Assembly (NCBI RefSeq): GCF_000341735.1
Contig: NZ_KB455575.1
Span: 3,971,317 to 4,005,503 of the forward strand
Source of the DNA: Methylotuvimicrobium buryatense 5G
GTDB lineage: Bacteria; Pseudomonadota; Gammaproteobacteria; Methylococcales; Methylomonadaceae
Length of the DNA: 34,187 nt
Direction of reading: 5' to 3'
The translations under genes and the position numbers were made by a program. Positions 15,755-24,492 of this stretch are shown one piece after another. The first letter of the stretch is position 1; each line of letters opens with the position of its first letter. The notes beneath the pieces were generated by a model. It saw only the letters and a list, made by a program, of their open reading frames with translations. It searched no databases and was not told the DNA's origin.

Positions 15755-18067
15755 TCAGTTTCTCAACGGCTTGCCGGTTTTTAGCATGTGTTCGAGCCTT
15801 GCTGCAGTGCCGGGTTGCTTGACCAGGTGCAAAAAGGCTTGTCGTTCCAGGTTCAATATGTCTTGTTCGCTAAGCGGATCGAGGGAGTCGGTGTCTCCGC
15901 CGCTCAATACGAAAGCCAGTTGGCCGGCGATTTCCCGGTCGTAGGCGGTTGCTTTGCCCGAGAGCGCTAAGTTGCGCACGGCTATGTCAAGCGCCGCGCG
16001 GGCCGAAGCGCCCGGTAAATAATAAACATAAGGTTCCGGCGGTCGGTAGTCGGCGATCATTGTCAGGACGCGCGCTTTTGCGTCGGCCAGCAGACGGTCC
16101 TTGTTCATTGTGATGCCGTCGTGTTCGGATAAATAGAGTAATTCCTTCGCCAGCAAGGCCGATTTGGACGTTTTGGCGAGCGCGATGGTCTCGAAGGCTT
16201 GCGAAATCGCCGGCATCGGTCCGCTCGGGCGGTTAGGCAAGCTAAGCCATCGGCGCAATAATTCCTTACAGCCGCCCCAGCCCGGCACCAGACCGACTCC
16301 GGTTTCGACGAGGCCGGTATACAGTTCGGCATGGGCTTGCACCGCATCGCAATGCAGCAGAATTTCGCAGCCGCCGCCCAGCGCCAAACCGGACGGCGCG
16401 CCGACGACCGGGAAAGGCGCGTATTTCAAGGCTTGATAAGTTTGTTGCCCGAGCTCGACGATTCGGGCGACGGTGTCCCAATCTTGCCGCAGCAATGCCG
16501 GGGCCAGCAGAGTTAGATTGGCCCCGGCCGAAAAATGCTCGGCTTCGTTATGGATGACCATGCCATCGAAATTGTCACGGACGACGCCGATACTTTGTTG
16601 TGTCAGGCTCAGGCTGTCCGGGTCCAAAGTATTCATTTTGCTATGAAATTCTAGGCAAACGATGCCGTCGCCGATGTCCCACAAGCTGGCCGATGTATTT
16701 TCGAGCAAGGGCGCAGCACGCCGTTTGATGTCGCCGAGCGACAGCATGCCTTCGGGACGGTGAATCGGCCGATAGCGTCGCTCTTCGTCCTTACACTCCA
16801 GGACGCCTTGCTCGGTGCGATACAGGCTTTGCCGGTCCGCGAGCAGATAGGGAATCGGTTGGTGTTTTTTTTGAAGCCGCTCGACGAACCAGTCGACGCC
16901 GAGACGATCGAGTAGTTCGAATGGACCGTAACGCCAGTTGTAGCCGAGGCGCATCGCAGTATCGATCGCAAGCGGATCGTCGGCGATTTCCGGAATCAAG
17001 CTAGCCGCATAGCTTAGCGTGTCCGACCAGACTCGCCAGGCATAGCGATTGAGCGTTTCGCCGCCGGATAAAAAATTTTTCAAATCTTCGGGTCTGTGAC
17101 TGACGCCGTCGATGCGAAATTTTTCACTGACACGATAGTCGCCGGTTTGAAGGTCGACCGCTTCCTTGATTTTGGTGTCGGCATCGGGCTTGAGACGATA
17201 AAATCCGCCGAGTCCCTTGCGACCTGTGTAGCCTTTTTCGATCATGGCGCGTAGCAACGGCGGCACGGCGCCGATCGCCCGCAAACGGTCCTTGGCCGGC
17301 AGGCTTTGCTTGAAGCCGCTCAGAACATGCGGCATCAAGTCCAGGCCGACCAGGTCCAGCAAGCCGAACACGCCGGTTTTCGGAATGCCGAACAGCGCCA
17401 TCGCGGCATCGCATTCTTCGACGGTCAAGTTATTCGCGATCGCTTCAAGCAATGCCGTTTGTATCCAAAAGGTACCGATCCGATTCGCGATGAAGCCCGG
17501 CGTGTCCTTGCAAGTGACGCAGCCTTTACCGAGGCGCAGGTCTGCGAACATCGCGACCGCATCGAACAAATCGGGTGCGATGTCGGGCGGCGCGATCAGT
17601 TCCAGTAGGCGCATGTAGCGCGGCGGATTGAAAAAGTGCGTGATCATGAAGCGCCGCTTGAAGCTTTCGGATTGTTGCAAGGTCAGCATCTTCAACGGCA
17701 GTGTCGAGGTGTTCGACGATATCAGCGCATCCGGTCGGCAGACCGCTTCCAGCTGTCGATAAAGGATACGTTTGATGTCCGGATCTTCGAGCACGGCTTC
17801 GACGATCCAATCGGCCTCGGCCAGTCGGCCTAAATCGTCCTCGATATTGCCGGGCGAGATCAGCCGAACGTTGTTCGGGTGCATCAGCGGCGAGGGTTGG
17901 GCGGCAAGCATTTTGGCGATCGCTTGCTCGGCTATTTGATTACGGTTCGTTGCGTTATCCGGGACGATGTCCAATAAGACCACCGGAATACCCGCATTGG
18001 CGATATGCGCGGCGATGCCGGCACCCATTACGCCGGCGCCGACGACCGCTGCTCGTTCGATATTCAT
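15755..18067 (-). CDS. 3-hydroxyacyl-CoA dehydrogenase / enoyl-CoA hydratase, FadN-type
   Basis: Bifunctional beta-oxidation enzyme, 770 aa, hydrating trans-2-enoyl-CoA and oxidising the 3-hydroxyacyl-CoA with NAD. The order is dehydrogenase first, hydratase last, as in Bacillus FadN and opposite to E. coli FadB. The dehydrogenase half shows GAGVMGAG at 10-17, SSNTSTLPL and HFFNPPRYMRL; the hydratase half (about 500-640) shows GLALGGGCE and GLVETGVGLVPGWGG, keeping both expected glutamates. ATG 18067 is chosen because the Rossmann strand starts immediately and the codon overlaps the fadA stop (ATGA); upstream residues in the longer open frame are unrelated. Translational coupling with the thiolase is likely. 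Confidence 0.92.
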   Translation of the reverse strand: MNIERAAVVGAGVMGAGIAAHIANAGIPVVLLDIVPDNATNRNQIAEQAIAKMLAAQPSPLMHPNNVRLISPGNIEDDLGRLAEADWIVEAVLEDPDIKRILYRQLEAVCRPDALISSNTSTLPLKMLTLQQSESFKRRFMITHFFNPPRYMRLLELIAPPDIAPDLFDAVAMFADLRLGKGCVTCKDTPGFIANRIGTFWIQTALLEAIANNLTVEECDAAMALFGIPKTGVFGLLDLVGLDLMPHVLSGFKQSLPAKDRLRAIGAVPPLLRAMIEKGYTGRKGLGGFYRLKPDADTKIKEAVDLQTGDYRVSEKFRIDGVSHRPEDLKNFLSGGETLNRYAWRVWSDTLSYAASLIPEIADDPLAIDTAMRLGYNWRYGPFELLDRLGVDWFVERLQKKHQPIPYLLADRQSLYRTEQGVLECKDEERRYRPIHRPEGMLSLGDIKRRAAPLLENTSASLWDIGDGIVCLEFHSKMNTLDPDSLSLTQQSIGVVRDNFDGMVIHNEAEHFSAGANLTLLAPALLRQDWDTVARIVELGQQTYQALKYAPFPVVGAPSGLALGGGCEILLHCDAVQAHAELYTGLVETGVGLVPGWGGCKELLRRWLSLPNRPSGPMPAISQAFETIALAKTSKSALLAKELLYLSEHDGITMNKDRLLADAKARVLTMIADYRPPEPYVYYLPGASARAALDIAVRNLALSGKATAYDREIAGQLAFVLSGGDTDSLDPLSEQDILNLERQAFLHLVKQPGTAARLEHMLKTGKPLRN

Positions 18068-19206
18068 GATGCTGCCTCCAGAATGGTTGCAATGCCTTGG
18101 CCGCCGCCGATGCACTGTGTGGCCAGCGCATAGCGCTTACGCTCTCGGTGCAGTAGGCTGGCCGCCTTGCCGGTGATGCGCGCGCCGGTCGCGCCGAGAG
18201 GATGGCCTAGCGCGATCGCGCCGCCGTCCAGGTTGAGTTTTTCGATAGGGATAGGCAATTCTTGTAATACGGCCAAAGCCTGCGCGGCGAAGGCTTCGTT
18301 CAATTCGACCAGATCGATGTCTTCCAGCGACAAACCGGCTCTCTGCAAGGCCTTGTGCGTCGCGGCAACCGGGCCGATACCCATGATTTCCGGCTGGCAG
18401 GCGGATACCGCGATCGATTTGATACGGGCCAGTTTCGGCAGTCCGTGCGCGTCGGCATAGGCTTCGCTGCATACCAATACCGCCGCGGCGCCGTCGGTCA
18501 GCGGCGACGACGTCGCGGCCGTGACGCTGCCGTTTTGCAGAAATGCCGGCTTGAGCTCGGCCAGACCTTCCGCAGTCGAATCGGGGCGCGGACAGCCGTC
18601 TTGATCGATGCGATCGCCTCGGTGCGTTAGAATAGGCACGATCTCATCGGCAAAGTCGCCGTTTTGTCGGGCGTGCTGCGTTTTGCGCTGGCTGGTCAAC
18701 GCGAAATTTTCTTGATCCCGGCGGGCTATGGAATAGCGGCGCGCTAGGTTTTCGGCGGTCTCGCCCATGCTCATGTAGGCCTCCGGGTGATTTTTATAAA
18801 GCTCCGGGTGCGGCAAGGTATTGAATCCGCCCATCGGCACGCGGCTCATCGATTCGACGCCGGCGCAAATGAAAACTTCGCCGGCGTTCATTTGAATCGC
18901 GCCGGCCGCGATATGAATCGCTTGCATCGACGAGCCGCAGAAACGGTTGACGGTCATGCCCGCGACTGAAATCGGCAATTCCGCCAGATGCACGACGAGG
19001 CGCGCGAGATTGAGGCCTTGCTCGCCTTCCGGAAAGGCGCAGCCGAGAATCAAGTCTTCGATGGCGTTCGGATCGACGCCGCACTTGTCGATCAGGGCCT
19101 TGACCACTTGCGCGGCCAAGTCGTCGGGTCTGACGTGGGCTAACTCGCCTTTGCCCGCCGGCGTGAACGGCGATCTGGCATATCCTGCGATGACTACATT
19201 ATTCAT
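18064..19206 (-). CDS. fadA: Acetyl-CoA acyltransferase (thiolase), FadA-type
   Basis: Thiolase that cleaves 3-ketoacyl-CoA with CoA to acetyl-CoA and a shortened acyl-CoA. It has 380 aa, the usual length. The active-site cysteine is Cys90 (NRFCGSSMQAI), with His335 in GGAIALGHPLGATGAR and Cys365 in CIGGGQG completing the triad. ATG 19206 overlaps the stop of the upstream acyltransferase-hydrolase gene by an ATGA junction, and its own stop overlaps the start of the downstream dehydrogenase-hydratase gene in the same way. The longer frame upstream of this ATG lies inside the previous gene and is rejected. Expected to form a complex or channel with the FadN-type protein. Confidence 0.94.
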   Translation of the reverse strand: MNNVVIAGYARSPFTPAGKGELAHVRPDDLAAQVVKALIDKCGVDPNAIEDLILGCAFPEGEQGLNLARLVVHLAELPISVAGMTVNRFCGSSMQAIHIAAGAIQMNAGEVFICAGVESMSRVPMGGFNTLPHPELYKNHPEAYMSMGETAENLARRYSIARRDQENFALTSQRKTQHARQNGDFADEIVPILTHRGDRIDQDGCPRPDSTAEGLAELKPAFLQNGSVTAATSSPLTDGAAAVLVCSEAYADAHGLPKLARIKSIAVSACQPEIMGIGPVAATHKALQRAGLSLEDIDLVELNEAFAAQALAVLQELPIPIEKLNLDGGAIALGHPLGATGARITGKAASLLHRERKRYALATQCIGGGQGIATILEAAS

Positions 19207-21542
19207 GATGCTGTCTCCTCTTCGGGAATGGCTTGCGTTATGGGGCGGCTGGTGTCCTCGGTTTGTTGCAGCGAGCTTAAAAAATCGTCGATCACCGACC
19301 AAGTCTCGCCGATGTTTTCCATCAGAATGCCGTGCCGGTCGGCATCGATCGAATGTAAATATTTTCTTGCCGCGCCTAATTTGGCGAATACGGCTTCGGC
19401 GCTTTCCGGCGCGACGATTGGGTCCCGGTTGGCATAGAGTAATAAAGTCGGCGTTACGATACCGGGCAATAATTCGTCAAGATGCTGAATCAGTCTGCGT
19501 AATTCGAATAGCGCCCGGATCGGCGTATTGCAGTAATTGATGTCGGGATGTTCCGGCGTGTTGTCGATGAACGGTTTGACGCCCTCGAAAGAAGACAGCC
19601 AGCGTACCAGGCTATTGGTGTTGTGCAGTAAAGACACCAGCATAAAAGACGGATTCAAGAATTTGACAGGCACTGAAACCGCGACAACACCGGCGATTTC
19701 GGGACGGTTTTCCGCCGCGAGCTTGAGCGCCAAAGCGCCGCCGGTCGAAAAGCCGATCAAGACGATTTTTCCGCAGTGCGCTTTGAGGATAGTAAAGCCT
19801 TTGCGCACGCTGTCGAACCATTGCTCATAACTCAAATCTCTCAAGGCATTGGGTGACGTGCCGTGGCCCTTCAACCGAATCCCAAGCACCGTGAAGCCTT
19901 GGTGCGCCAGCTTGCGGCCGTAATCGCGAAGTTCCGCGGGGCTGGCCAACAGACCGTGTATCAACAGAATACCGATGCCGTTGGTTCGGGCCGGCTTCAT
20001 CAAGAATGGAGACGGGTCGGCTATGGCGCTTTCGTGTTGCTTGATTGCGCCGTTTTGCAGCGTGCTGTAGGTCTGCTGTTCGTAGGCCAGCGCGATCAGT
20101 TCGTCGTCGAAATGCCAGGCCGCCAGTTGTTCGGGAGAGATCTTGGCATAGGCTTGGTCGGCGGCCGAAAGCGTATCGCGCACGGTGCTAAGCGGCGCCG
20201 CTTCGTTATTGTAGACCGCGACCGGATTTTCCAGACGGATTTGATCGAAGTCGTGGTCTTCGCACAATTTCGGCAAGAAATGGTAGCATTCGTCTTCTTC
20301 GGCAATGAGTTGCGATTCTTTGGCGATGCATATGAAGTGCTCGAAGCGGTCGTTGACGCAATGGGTCAGATCGCTGTACTCGTCTGGGTTCAAGAGGCTC
20401 CGATGTAAATGGATGACGGGATTTTTTTGCAGATTTTTTATCGCGATATACAGTACGGTATAAAATCGGCACTTTTCGATATGCTTGAGTCCGGCGCCGA
20501 TTTTGCTCATGATCAGCGTCGAGGCCAGATGGCTGAGGTTCACCGTAACATTGGCATAGATCGCTTTCATGTATTGATTGCGCGAACAGCTTGCATTTTT
20601 GACGAATAGATAGCCGAGCAGGCGTTCTTTCCAAGTTCTCGGCGCGCTTGTCAAGTTGAACGCATCGTCCGGATCGCGTATGTCCGGCGCCGTTTTGTCC
20701 ATGACCCAATGCGTGCGCCAATCCCAGACGCAACAAGGATTGACCGGCTCGCCCATGCGGATGTCCATGTCGGTGTCCTTGAGCAAGATATTACCTTCGA
20801 TCAAGAGCTCTTCGGTTTGCCGAAGGCTCATCGTGTCCGAAAACAATTCGACGCTTTTGAACAATAGGTTTTCGGAGTTGCGAATCGGATAAAATGTGAT
20901 GTTGGCCGGTACGATCAAGGTCGGTTTTAAGGCGGCCGCCATTAATTGATCCAAGCTGTCGAATTCGAGCAGGGACTGCCAGTGCAGTAAGCGCTCTTTG
21001 TCTTTTGTTTTGAAGGCATGGCGAATCGCCGACTTCAATGCTTCTACCCCTTGTCCTAACACGGCAGGACCGGTGTGATGCTTACGTCGAAGTCCGTTCA
21101 TGCGCGAATAAATACTATATTCGCCTTTTTTGTCGATGACGCGCCGGTCCTTGACCATGCCGCCTTCGGGAAAAATAATGACTTTACGTCCGCGCAGGAT
21201 TTGGCCGGCCAAGATAGCGAACAAACGGGGGTGATCGTGCGGAAATACGCCGACATGCTTCAAATAATTCGACAGTACATTGTCTTCCTTGAAGAATTCG
21301 CCCGATGCGATCGAGCAGCTGTAAGCGCCGGTTTGTTCGAAAAATAGAAATTGAGGAATGAAGGTTTCGAAGCGGGAAAAATGGTTGAACAGGAAAATAT
21401 CGCCTTGTAATACCTGGTTGTCGGCGAACAGTTCGAATTTGACGCTCAATAAGTTTTTGACGGCCCTGAACAACTTGACCGAGCGAATATAGAGCGCGGT
21501 GTCGATGTCGTGCCAGTTTTCGGGGTAATCGGCATACTTCAT
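19203..21542 (-). CDS. Acyltransferase fused to alpha/beta-hydrolase
   Basis: A 779-aa two-domain protein. The N-terminal half (about 40-330) is a PlsC/LPLAT-like acyltransferase: NHFSRFE places the catalytic His54 in an HX4E version of the usual HX4D motif, and IIFPEGGMVKD (FPEGG 124-128) is the acyl-acceptor motif. A helical middle region follows (about 340-520). The C-terminal part (about 545-770) is an alpha/beta-hydrolase of the esterase/lysophospholipase kind: LIHGLLASP, nucleophile Ser599 in GFSTGG, Asp in ANRDPIV and His in ADRHGIL. ATG 21542 is chosen because family sequence starts there with GGGAG upstream. It is first in the operon and overlaps fadA by ATGA. A cycle of acyl removal, re-acylation and beta-oxidation of membrane or storage lipids is the inferred role. 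The fusion itself is clear; substrates are not. Confidence 0.85.
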   Translation of the reverse strand: MKYADYPENWHDIDTALYIRSVKLFRAVKNLLSVKFELFADNQVLQGDIFLFNHFSRFETFIPQFLFFEQTGAYSCSIASGEFFKEDNVLSNYLKHVGVFPHDHPRLFAILAGQILRGRKVIIFPEGGMVKDRRVIDKKGEYSIYSRMNGLRRKHHTGPAVLGQGVEALKSAIRHAFKTKDKERLLHWQSLLEFDSLDQLMAAALKPTLIVPANITFYPIRNSENLLFKSVELFSDTMSLRQTEELLIEGNILLKDTDMDIRMGEPVNPCCVWDWRTHWVMDKTAPDIRDPDDAFNLTSAPRTWKERLLGYLFVKNASCSRNQYMKAIYANVTVNLSHLASTLIMSKIGAGLKHIEKCRFYTVLYIAIKNLQKNPVIHLHRSLLNPDEYSDLTHCVNDRFEHFICIAKESQLIAEEDECYHFLPKLCEDHDFDQIRLENPVAVYNNEAAPLSTVRDTLSAADQAYAKISPEQLAAWHFDDELIALAYEQQTYSTLQNGAIKQHESAIADPSPFLMKPARTNGIGILLIHGLLASPAELRDYGRKLAHQGFTVLGIRLKGHGTSPNALRDLSYEQWFDSVRKGFTILKAHCGKIVLIGFSTGGALALKLAAENRPEIAGVVAVSVPVKFLNPSFMLVSLLHNTNSLVRWLSSFEGVKPFIDNTPEHPDINYCNTPIRALFELRRLIQHLDELLPGIVTPTLLLYANRDPIVAPESAEAVFAKLGAARKYLHSIDADRHGILMENIGETWSVIDDFLSSLQQTEDTSRPITQAIPEEETAS

Positions 21543-21808
21543 GGTGCGGTGACTCCCTGGCGTCTTTTGAAGGCCGCCGTTTGAGGTCTTGCATAAAACC
21601 GGTCGAACCGATCGATGTCGAATGGTAGCTTTATGTAAAGACTTTCTACTTTTGCATCGGTTCCCTAAGATTGAACGTATATGCCTGTCGTAGATCAAAA
21701 CGCGGGGCTGGGTGAATACGTTCGTATAGGTTCTTGCCAGCACCTATGCCGGAAAAGTTTTTAGGAAAATATGCACAAAATAACTTCTATAATTTGTAGC
21801 TGTTCTTT

Positions 21809-22312
21809 ATGAACCGGAGCATGCAAGAAAAAATCGAACTCGAACACGAGGCGGCCAAGCTGTTCATGCGGCTTTACGAACAAAAAACGGGCATTCCGAT
21901 GCGGCATATTTGGCATAACGAGCCGAAAAAGCCGGATGTATCGTGTTACCTAGGTGATCGGCGCTTGGATTTGGAAATTGCGCATTTGTACGGTAGTGAA
22001 GAAGAAGCCCAACTGATTTTGGGTCGCAAAGTCAGTATCCGGACGCTAGAGGCGTTGCATCGCTTGATTACCGTTCCGGTCGGCGGGCGCCTGTTGAATG
22101 CATTGAATGCGATTTTAGCCAGCAAGGCCGAAAAGTCCTATCACAGCGACCGGGTTTGGCTGGTTTTGCGTAACGCCAATCCGCTTTGGAGCCGGGAGGA
22201 ACTGGCAGATAATTTGCACAGAGTGACGCTGCCGGAGTCTCATCCGTTCGAGCAGATTTGGGTCGTCGGAGACATGGAAGGAAAGTCCGGTATTTTGCGG
22301 CTGTTTCCTTGA
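21809..22312 (+). CDS. Uncharacterised 167-aa protein, possible PD-(D/E)XK-like fold
   Basis: Soluble protein that I do not recognise by name. It has a charged N-terminal helix (EKIELEHEAAKLFMRLYEQKTG), then KPDVSCYLGDRRLDLEIAHLYG (about 51-72), then a helical segment, a hydrophobic strand VWLVLRNANPLW and a final strand FEQIWVVGDM before FP at the C-terminus. The PD...LDLEIA pattern followed by alternating strand and helix resembles degenerate restriction-nuclease-like folds, but the catalytic Lys is not evident, so this is only a hint. ATG 21809 has no clear ribosome site; ATG 21821 is possible. Divergent from the lipid operon with a 266-bp shared gap. Confidence 0.65.
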   Translation: MNRSMQEKIELEHEAAKLFMRLYEQKTGIPMRHIWHNEPKKPDVSCYLGDRRLDLEIAHLYGSEEEAQLILGRKVSIRTLEALHRLITVPVGGRLLNALNAILASKAEKSYHSDRVWLVLRNANPLWSREELADNLHRVTLPESHPFEQIWVVGDMEGKSGILRLFP

Positions 22313-22331
22313 GCTATCCTGATACCCTGTG

Positions 22332-22411
22332 GCCCGGATGCCCTGTGGGAGCGATCCCCTGATCGCGATTTTGAGGTCGAGACGGTTGGATAACAATAAA
22401 TGGTATCGAGG
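22332..22411 (+). repeat. Dispersed repeat family H, copy 1
   Basis: About 80 bp with CTGTGGGAGCGATCCC, a GATCGCGATTT segment and the end ACAATAAATGGTATCGAGG. A second copy in the same orientation is at 28852-28932. The end overlaps the left arm of the 21-bp inverted repeat around the family E copy. Confidence 0.75.
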
Positions 22412-22667
22412 CCGCAAAAACTAAAATATGCTGTTACCCAAGCTCCAGCTTGGGTAACCTGTTCAGGAAGCTCTAGCTTCCCGACAATCAAGAAAGATTG
22501 AACGAGCGAGTCGGGGTTGTTTGAGAATGTACGGAGGTTGTGTCGGTCCCAGGAAGCTGGAGCTTCCGGGGTGTCTTTCCCAAGCTGGAGCTCTCATCGT
22601 TATACGTAAGTCAAAAATTACCCTTTTGCAACCTTAACCAATGAGACCTCGATACCATTTATTGTTA
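22391..22667. mobile_element. MITE-like unit with perfect 21-bp terminal inverted repeats
   Basis: The 21 bases at 22391-22411 (starting TAACAATAAATGGTATCG) are the exact reverse complement of 22647-22667. Between them lies the inverted family E copy (22415-22595) and about 50 bp more. Total length is 277 bp with no coding capacity, the form of a non-autonomous mobile element or a palindromic repeat that trapped another. No clear target-site duplication was seen. Confidence 0.6.
22415..22595. repeat. Palindrome-rich repeat family E, copy 2 (inverted)
   Basis: Reverse-complement copy of the 12936-13135 element, with the same order of AAGCTCCAGCTT, GAAGCTCTAGCTTC and GGAAGCTGGAGCTTCC palindromes and the spacer CAATCAAGAAAGATTGAACG. 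Together with copy 1 it brackets the lipid operon in inverted orientation, about 9.3 kb apart. Confidence 0.85.
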
Positions 22668-22724
22668 CTTATAGAGCCCGTGATTAATTAAGCTACATTC
22701 GAAGCGTATTTAGTATCTTCCAGT

Positions 22725-22864
22725 CCCTAGCAGGACGGGGTTTGCAACCCCGTCCTAAACGTTTTGACTTTGGCCGAAGTCAGCCGAAATGTTTAGGGCA
22801 ATCCGAAACGTTGGGGACGGGTTAAATAACCCGTCCCGCAGAAGTGGCTACGACTGGCCACTGC
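22725..22864 (+). repeat. Dispersed repeat family B, copy 2
   Basis: Near-identical to 9008-9147: CCCTAGCAGGACGGGG start, GACGGGG/CCCCGTC and GACGGG/CCCGTC hairpins, and the GCAGAAGTGGCTACGACTGG end. Separated by 52 bp of unrelated sequence from copy 3. Confidence 0.85.
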
Positions 22865-22916
22865 ATAGGTCGCACCGTTTAAGACTGAGCCGTTGGTACC
22901 TGCGACTCACACATAT

Positions 22917-23032
22917 CCCTAGCAGGACGGGGTTTGCAGCCCCGTCCTAAACATTTTGACTTTGGCCGAAGTTAGCCGAAATGTTTAGGGCAATCCGAAA
23001 CGTTGGGGACGGGTTAAATAACCCGCCCCGCG
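22917..23032 (+). repeat. Dispersed repeat family B, copy 3
   Basis: Third copy, same orientation as copy 2, truncated at the right: after ACCCGCCCCG it runs into the pilU 3' end 12 bp further on. Its hairpins sit immediately downstream of pilU and could act as that gene's transcript end. Confidence 0.85.
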
Positions 23033-23044
23033 CGGGAAAAAGGT

Positions 23045-24208
23045 TTAGGTTTGCCCCTCTTCCTCCTGATCCTTTTCAATCGCCTCGAGCGAGAATCTTG
23101 AAGTCAAGCCGCCAGTCGATTTAGCGATCGCTTCGGTCGCCGATCCCTTGCCTTCGCTGAGGTTGATTTTCAATTTCAAGTTATTCGGCGAGTCGGAGTT
23201 TTGCAAGGCTTCTTCGAGCGAAATTTTGCCTTCCTTGAAAAGTTTGAGCAAATGGCTGTCGAAGGTTTGCATGCCGATGTTTTCGGATTTTTCCATCGCT
23301 TCCTTGATCGTATGAATTTCGCCTTTATGAATCAAGTCTTTGACCAATTGCGTCCCCAGCAAAATTTCGATCGCCGCGACCCGTTTTCCGTCCACGGTAG
23401 GAACAAGTCTTTGGGAAACAAAGGCCTTCAAATTCAGCGATAGATCCAGCAATAATTGGTTACGCCGCTCTTCCGGGAAGAAATTGATGATACGGTCCAG
23501 GGCCTGATTGGCGTTGTTGGCATGCAGCGTCGACAAGCATAAATGCCCAGTTTCGGCGAAGGCGAGTGCATGTTCCATCGTTTCTTGAGAGCGGATTTCG
23601 CCGATCAGAATCACGTCCGGTGCCTGGCGTAGCGTATTTTTCAACGCGTCCTCGTAACTGAGCGTATCGACGCCGACTTCGCGTTGATTGACCAGGCAGC
23701 GTTTGTGCGGATGAAGATATTCGATCGGGTCTTCGATCGTGATGATGTGCCCCGACGAATTGCTGTTGCGGTGATCGATCAGTGCGGCCAGGGAGGTCGA
23801 CTTGCCGGAGCCGGTGCCGCCGACGAATAGAATCAAACCGCGCTTTTCCATGATGACTTTTTTCAGCACTTCGGGCAGGCCTAATTGATCGGCATTCGGA
23901 ATATCGACCTTGATGTTTCGAATGACCAAGGCCAGGTTGTTGCGCTGTTTGAAAATATTGACCCGGAATCGGCCGATGCCCTGTTCGGTGATCGCCAGAT
24001 TCATTTCCGGGACGTGTTCGAAGTCTTTTTGCTGATCGGCATCCATTAAACTGTAAGCGATAGCCTTGATGCGTTCGCCGGTCAGTTTTTCGCTTTCGAG
24101 CGGTTTCAATGCGCCTTGAAATTTTGCCGCGGCCGGCGCGCCGACCGTTAAGTAAAGATCGGAACCGTCTTTGCTGACCAAAATTCTTAGATAATCTTTA
24201 AAATCCAT
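23045..24208 (-). CDS. pilU: Type IV pilus retraction-associated ATPase PilU
   Basis: Hexameric secretion-type ATPase of the PilT/PilU group, 387 aa, at the inner-membrane base of type IV pili, assisting retraction and twitching. Motifs: Walker A GGTGSGKST (130-138), IEDPIEYLH (Asp box), Walker B DVILIGEIR, the His box HLCLSTLHANN, and the MNLAITEQGIGRFRVN N-domain. PilU is preferred over PilT because of the C-terminal extension after about residue 345 (SPNNLKLKINLSEG onward) and the length close to known PilU (about 380). The usual pilT partner is not adjacent: the gene stands alone, with family B repeats downstream and repeat-filled sequence upstream. Confidence 0.9.
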   Translation of the reverse strand: MDFKDYLRILVSKDGSDLYLTVGAPAAAKFQGALKPLESEKLTGERIKAIAYSLMDADQQKDFEHVPEMNLAITEQGIGRFRVNIFKQRNNLALVIRNIKVDIPNADQLGLPEVLKKVIMEKRGLILFVGGTGSGKSTSLAALIDHRNSNSSGHIITIEDPIEYLHPHKRCLVNQREVGVDTLSYEDALKNTLRQAPDVILIGEIRSQETMEHALAFAETGHLCLSTLHANNANQALDRIINFFPEERRNQLLLDLSLNLKAFVSQRLVPTVDGKRVAAIEILLGTQLVKDLIHKGEIHTIKEAMEKSENIGMQTFDSHLLKLFKEGKISLEEALQNSDSPNNLKLKINLSEGKGSATEAIAKSTGGLTSRFSLEAIEKDQEEEGQT

Positions 24209-24228
24209 AATGAATCCATTAGTTTACA

Positions 24229-24262
24229 TGTAGGATGGGTAGAGCGGAGCGAAACCCATCGG
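24229..24262 (+). repeat. Short GTAGGATGGGT repeat (family C), single arm
   Basis: TGTAGGATGGGTAGAGCGGA followed by GCGAAACCCATCGG is one arm of the repeat found complete at 29046, 30364 and 33934. Here it stands alone just upstream of pilU, next to family A copy 3. Confidence 0.75.
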
Positions 24263-24338
24263 GGAGCGCCACGAAAGCCACTGTAACGCTTATGAAGGCC
24301 TGGCAATCGCCCCGGTAAATGAAAGTGAGAGGGTGAGG

Positions 24339-24492
24339 GAGGACGCGGTCACTCGCCCGACAGGACGCCGTGAATACGTCCATGTAGGCTCGACGGCGGA
24401 ATCTGATTGCCATGGATGGCATGAATGCAGATTTTGCAGGAGCAAAAATCTGCCCTGCCGCCGACGCCTGTCGATCGAGCAACCGCACCCTC
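24339..24492 (-). repeat. Dispersed palindromic repeat family A, copy 3 (inverted, with insert)
   Basis: Reverse orientation relative to the first two copies; ends GAGGACGCGGTCACTCGCC and CGAGCAACCGCACCCTC. It carries about 50 extra bases (24400-24450, including GATTGCCATGGATGGCATG) between the two halves of the internal hairpin, making it 154 bp. Minus-strand frames through it read AYMDVFTASCRAS and are not genes. The rest of the 452-bp gap between pilU and the PP-loop gene contains a family C arm and the promoter region at 24567-24622. Confidence 0.85.

Noticed and set aside
19863-20408. 181-aa plus-strand frame opposite the acyltransferase-hydrolase gene
   Set aside because: Antisense to a recognised protein; composition is that of a shadow frame and no start signal is evident.
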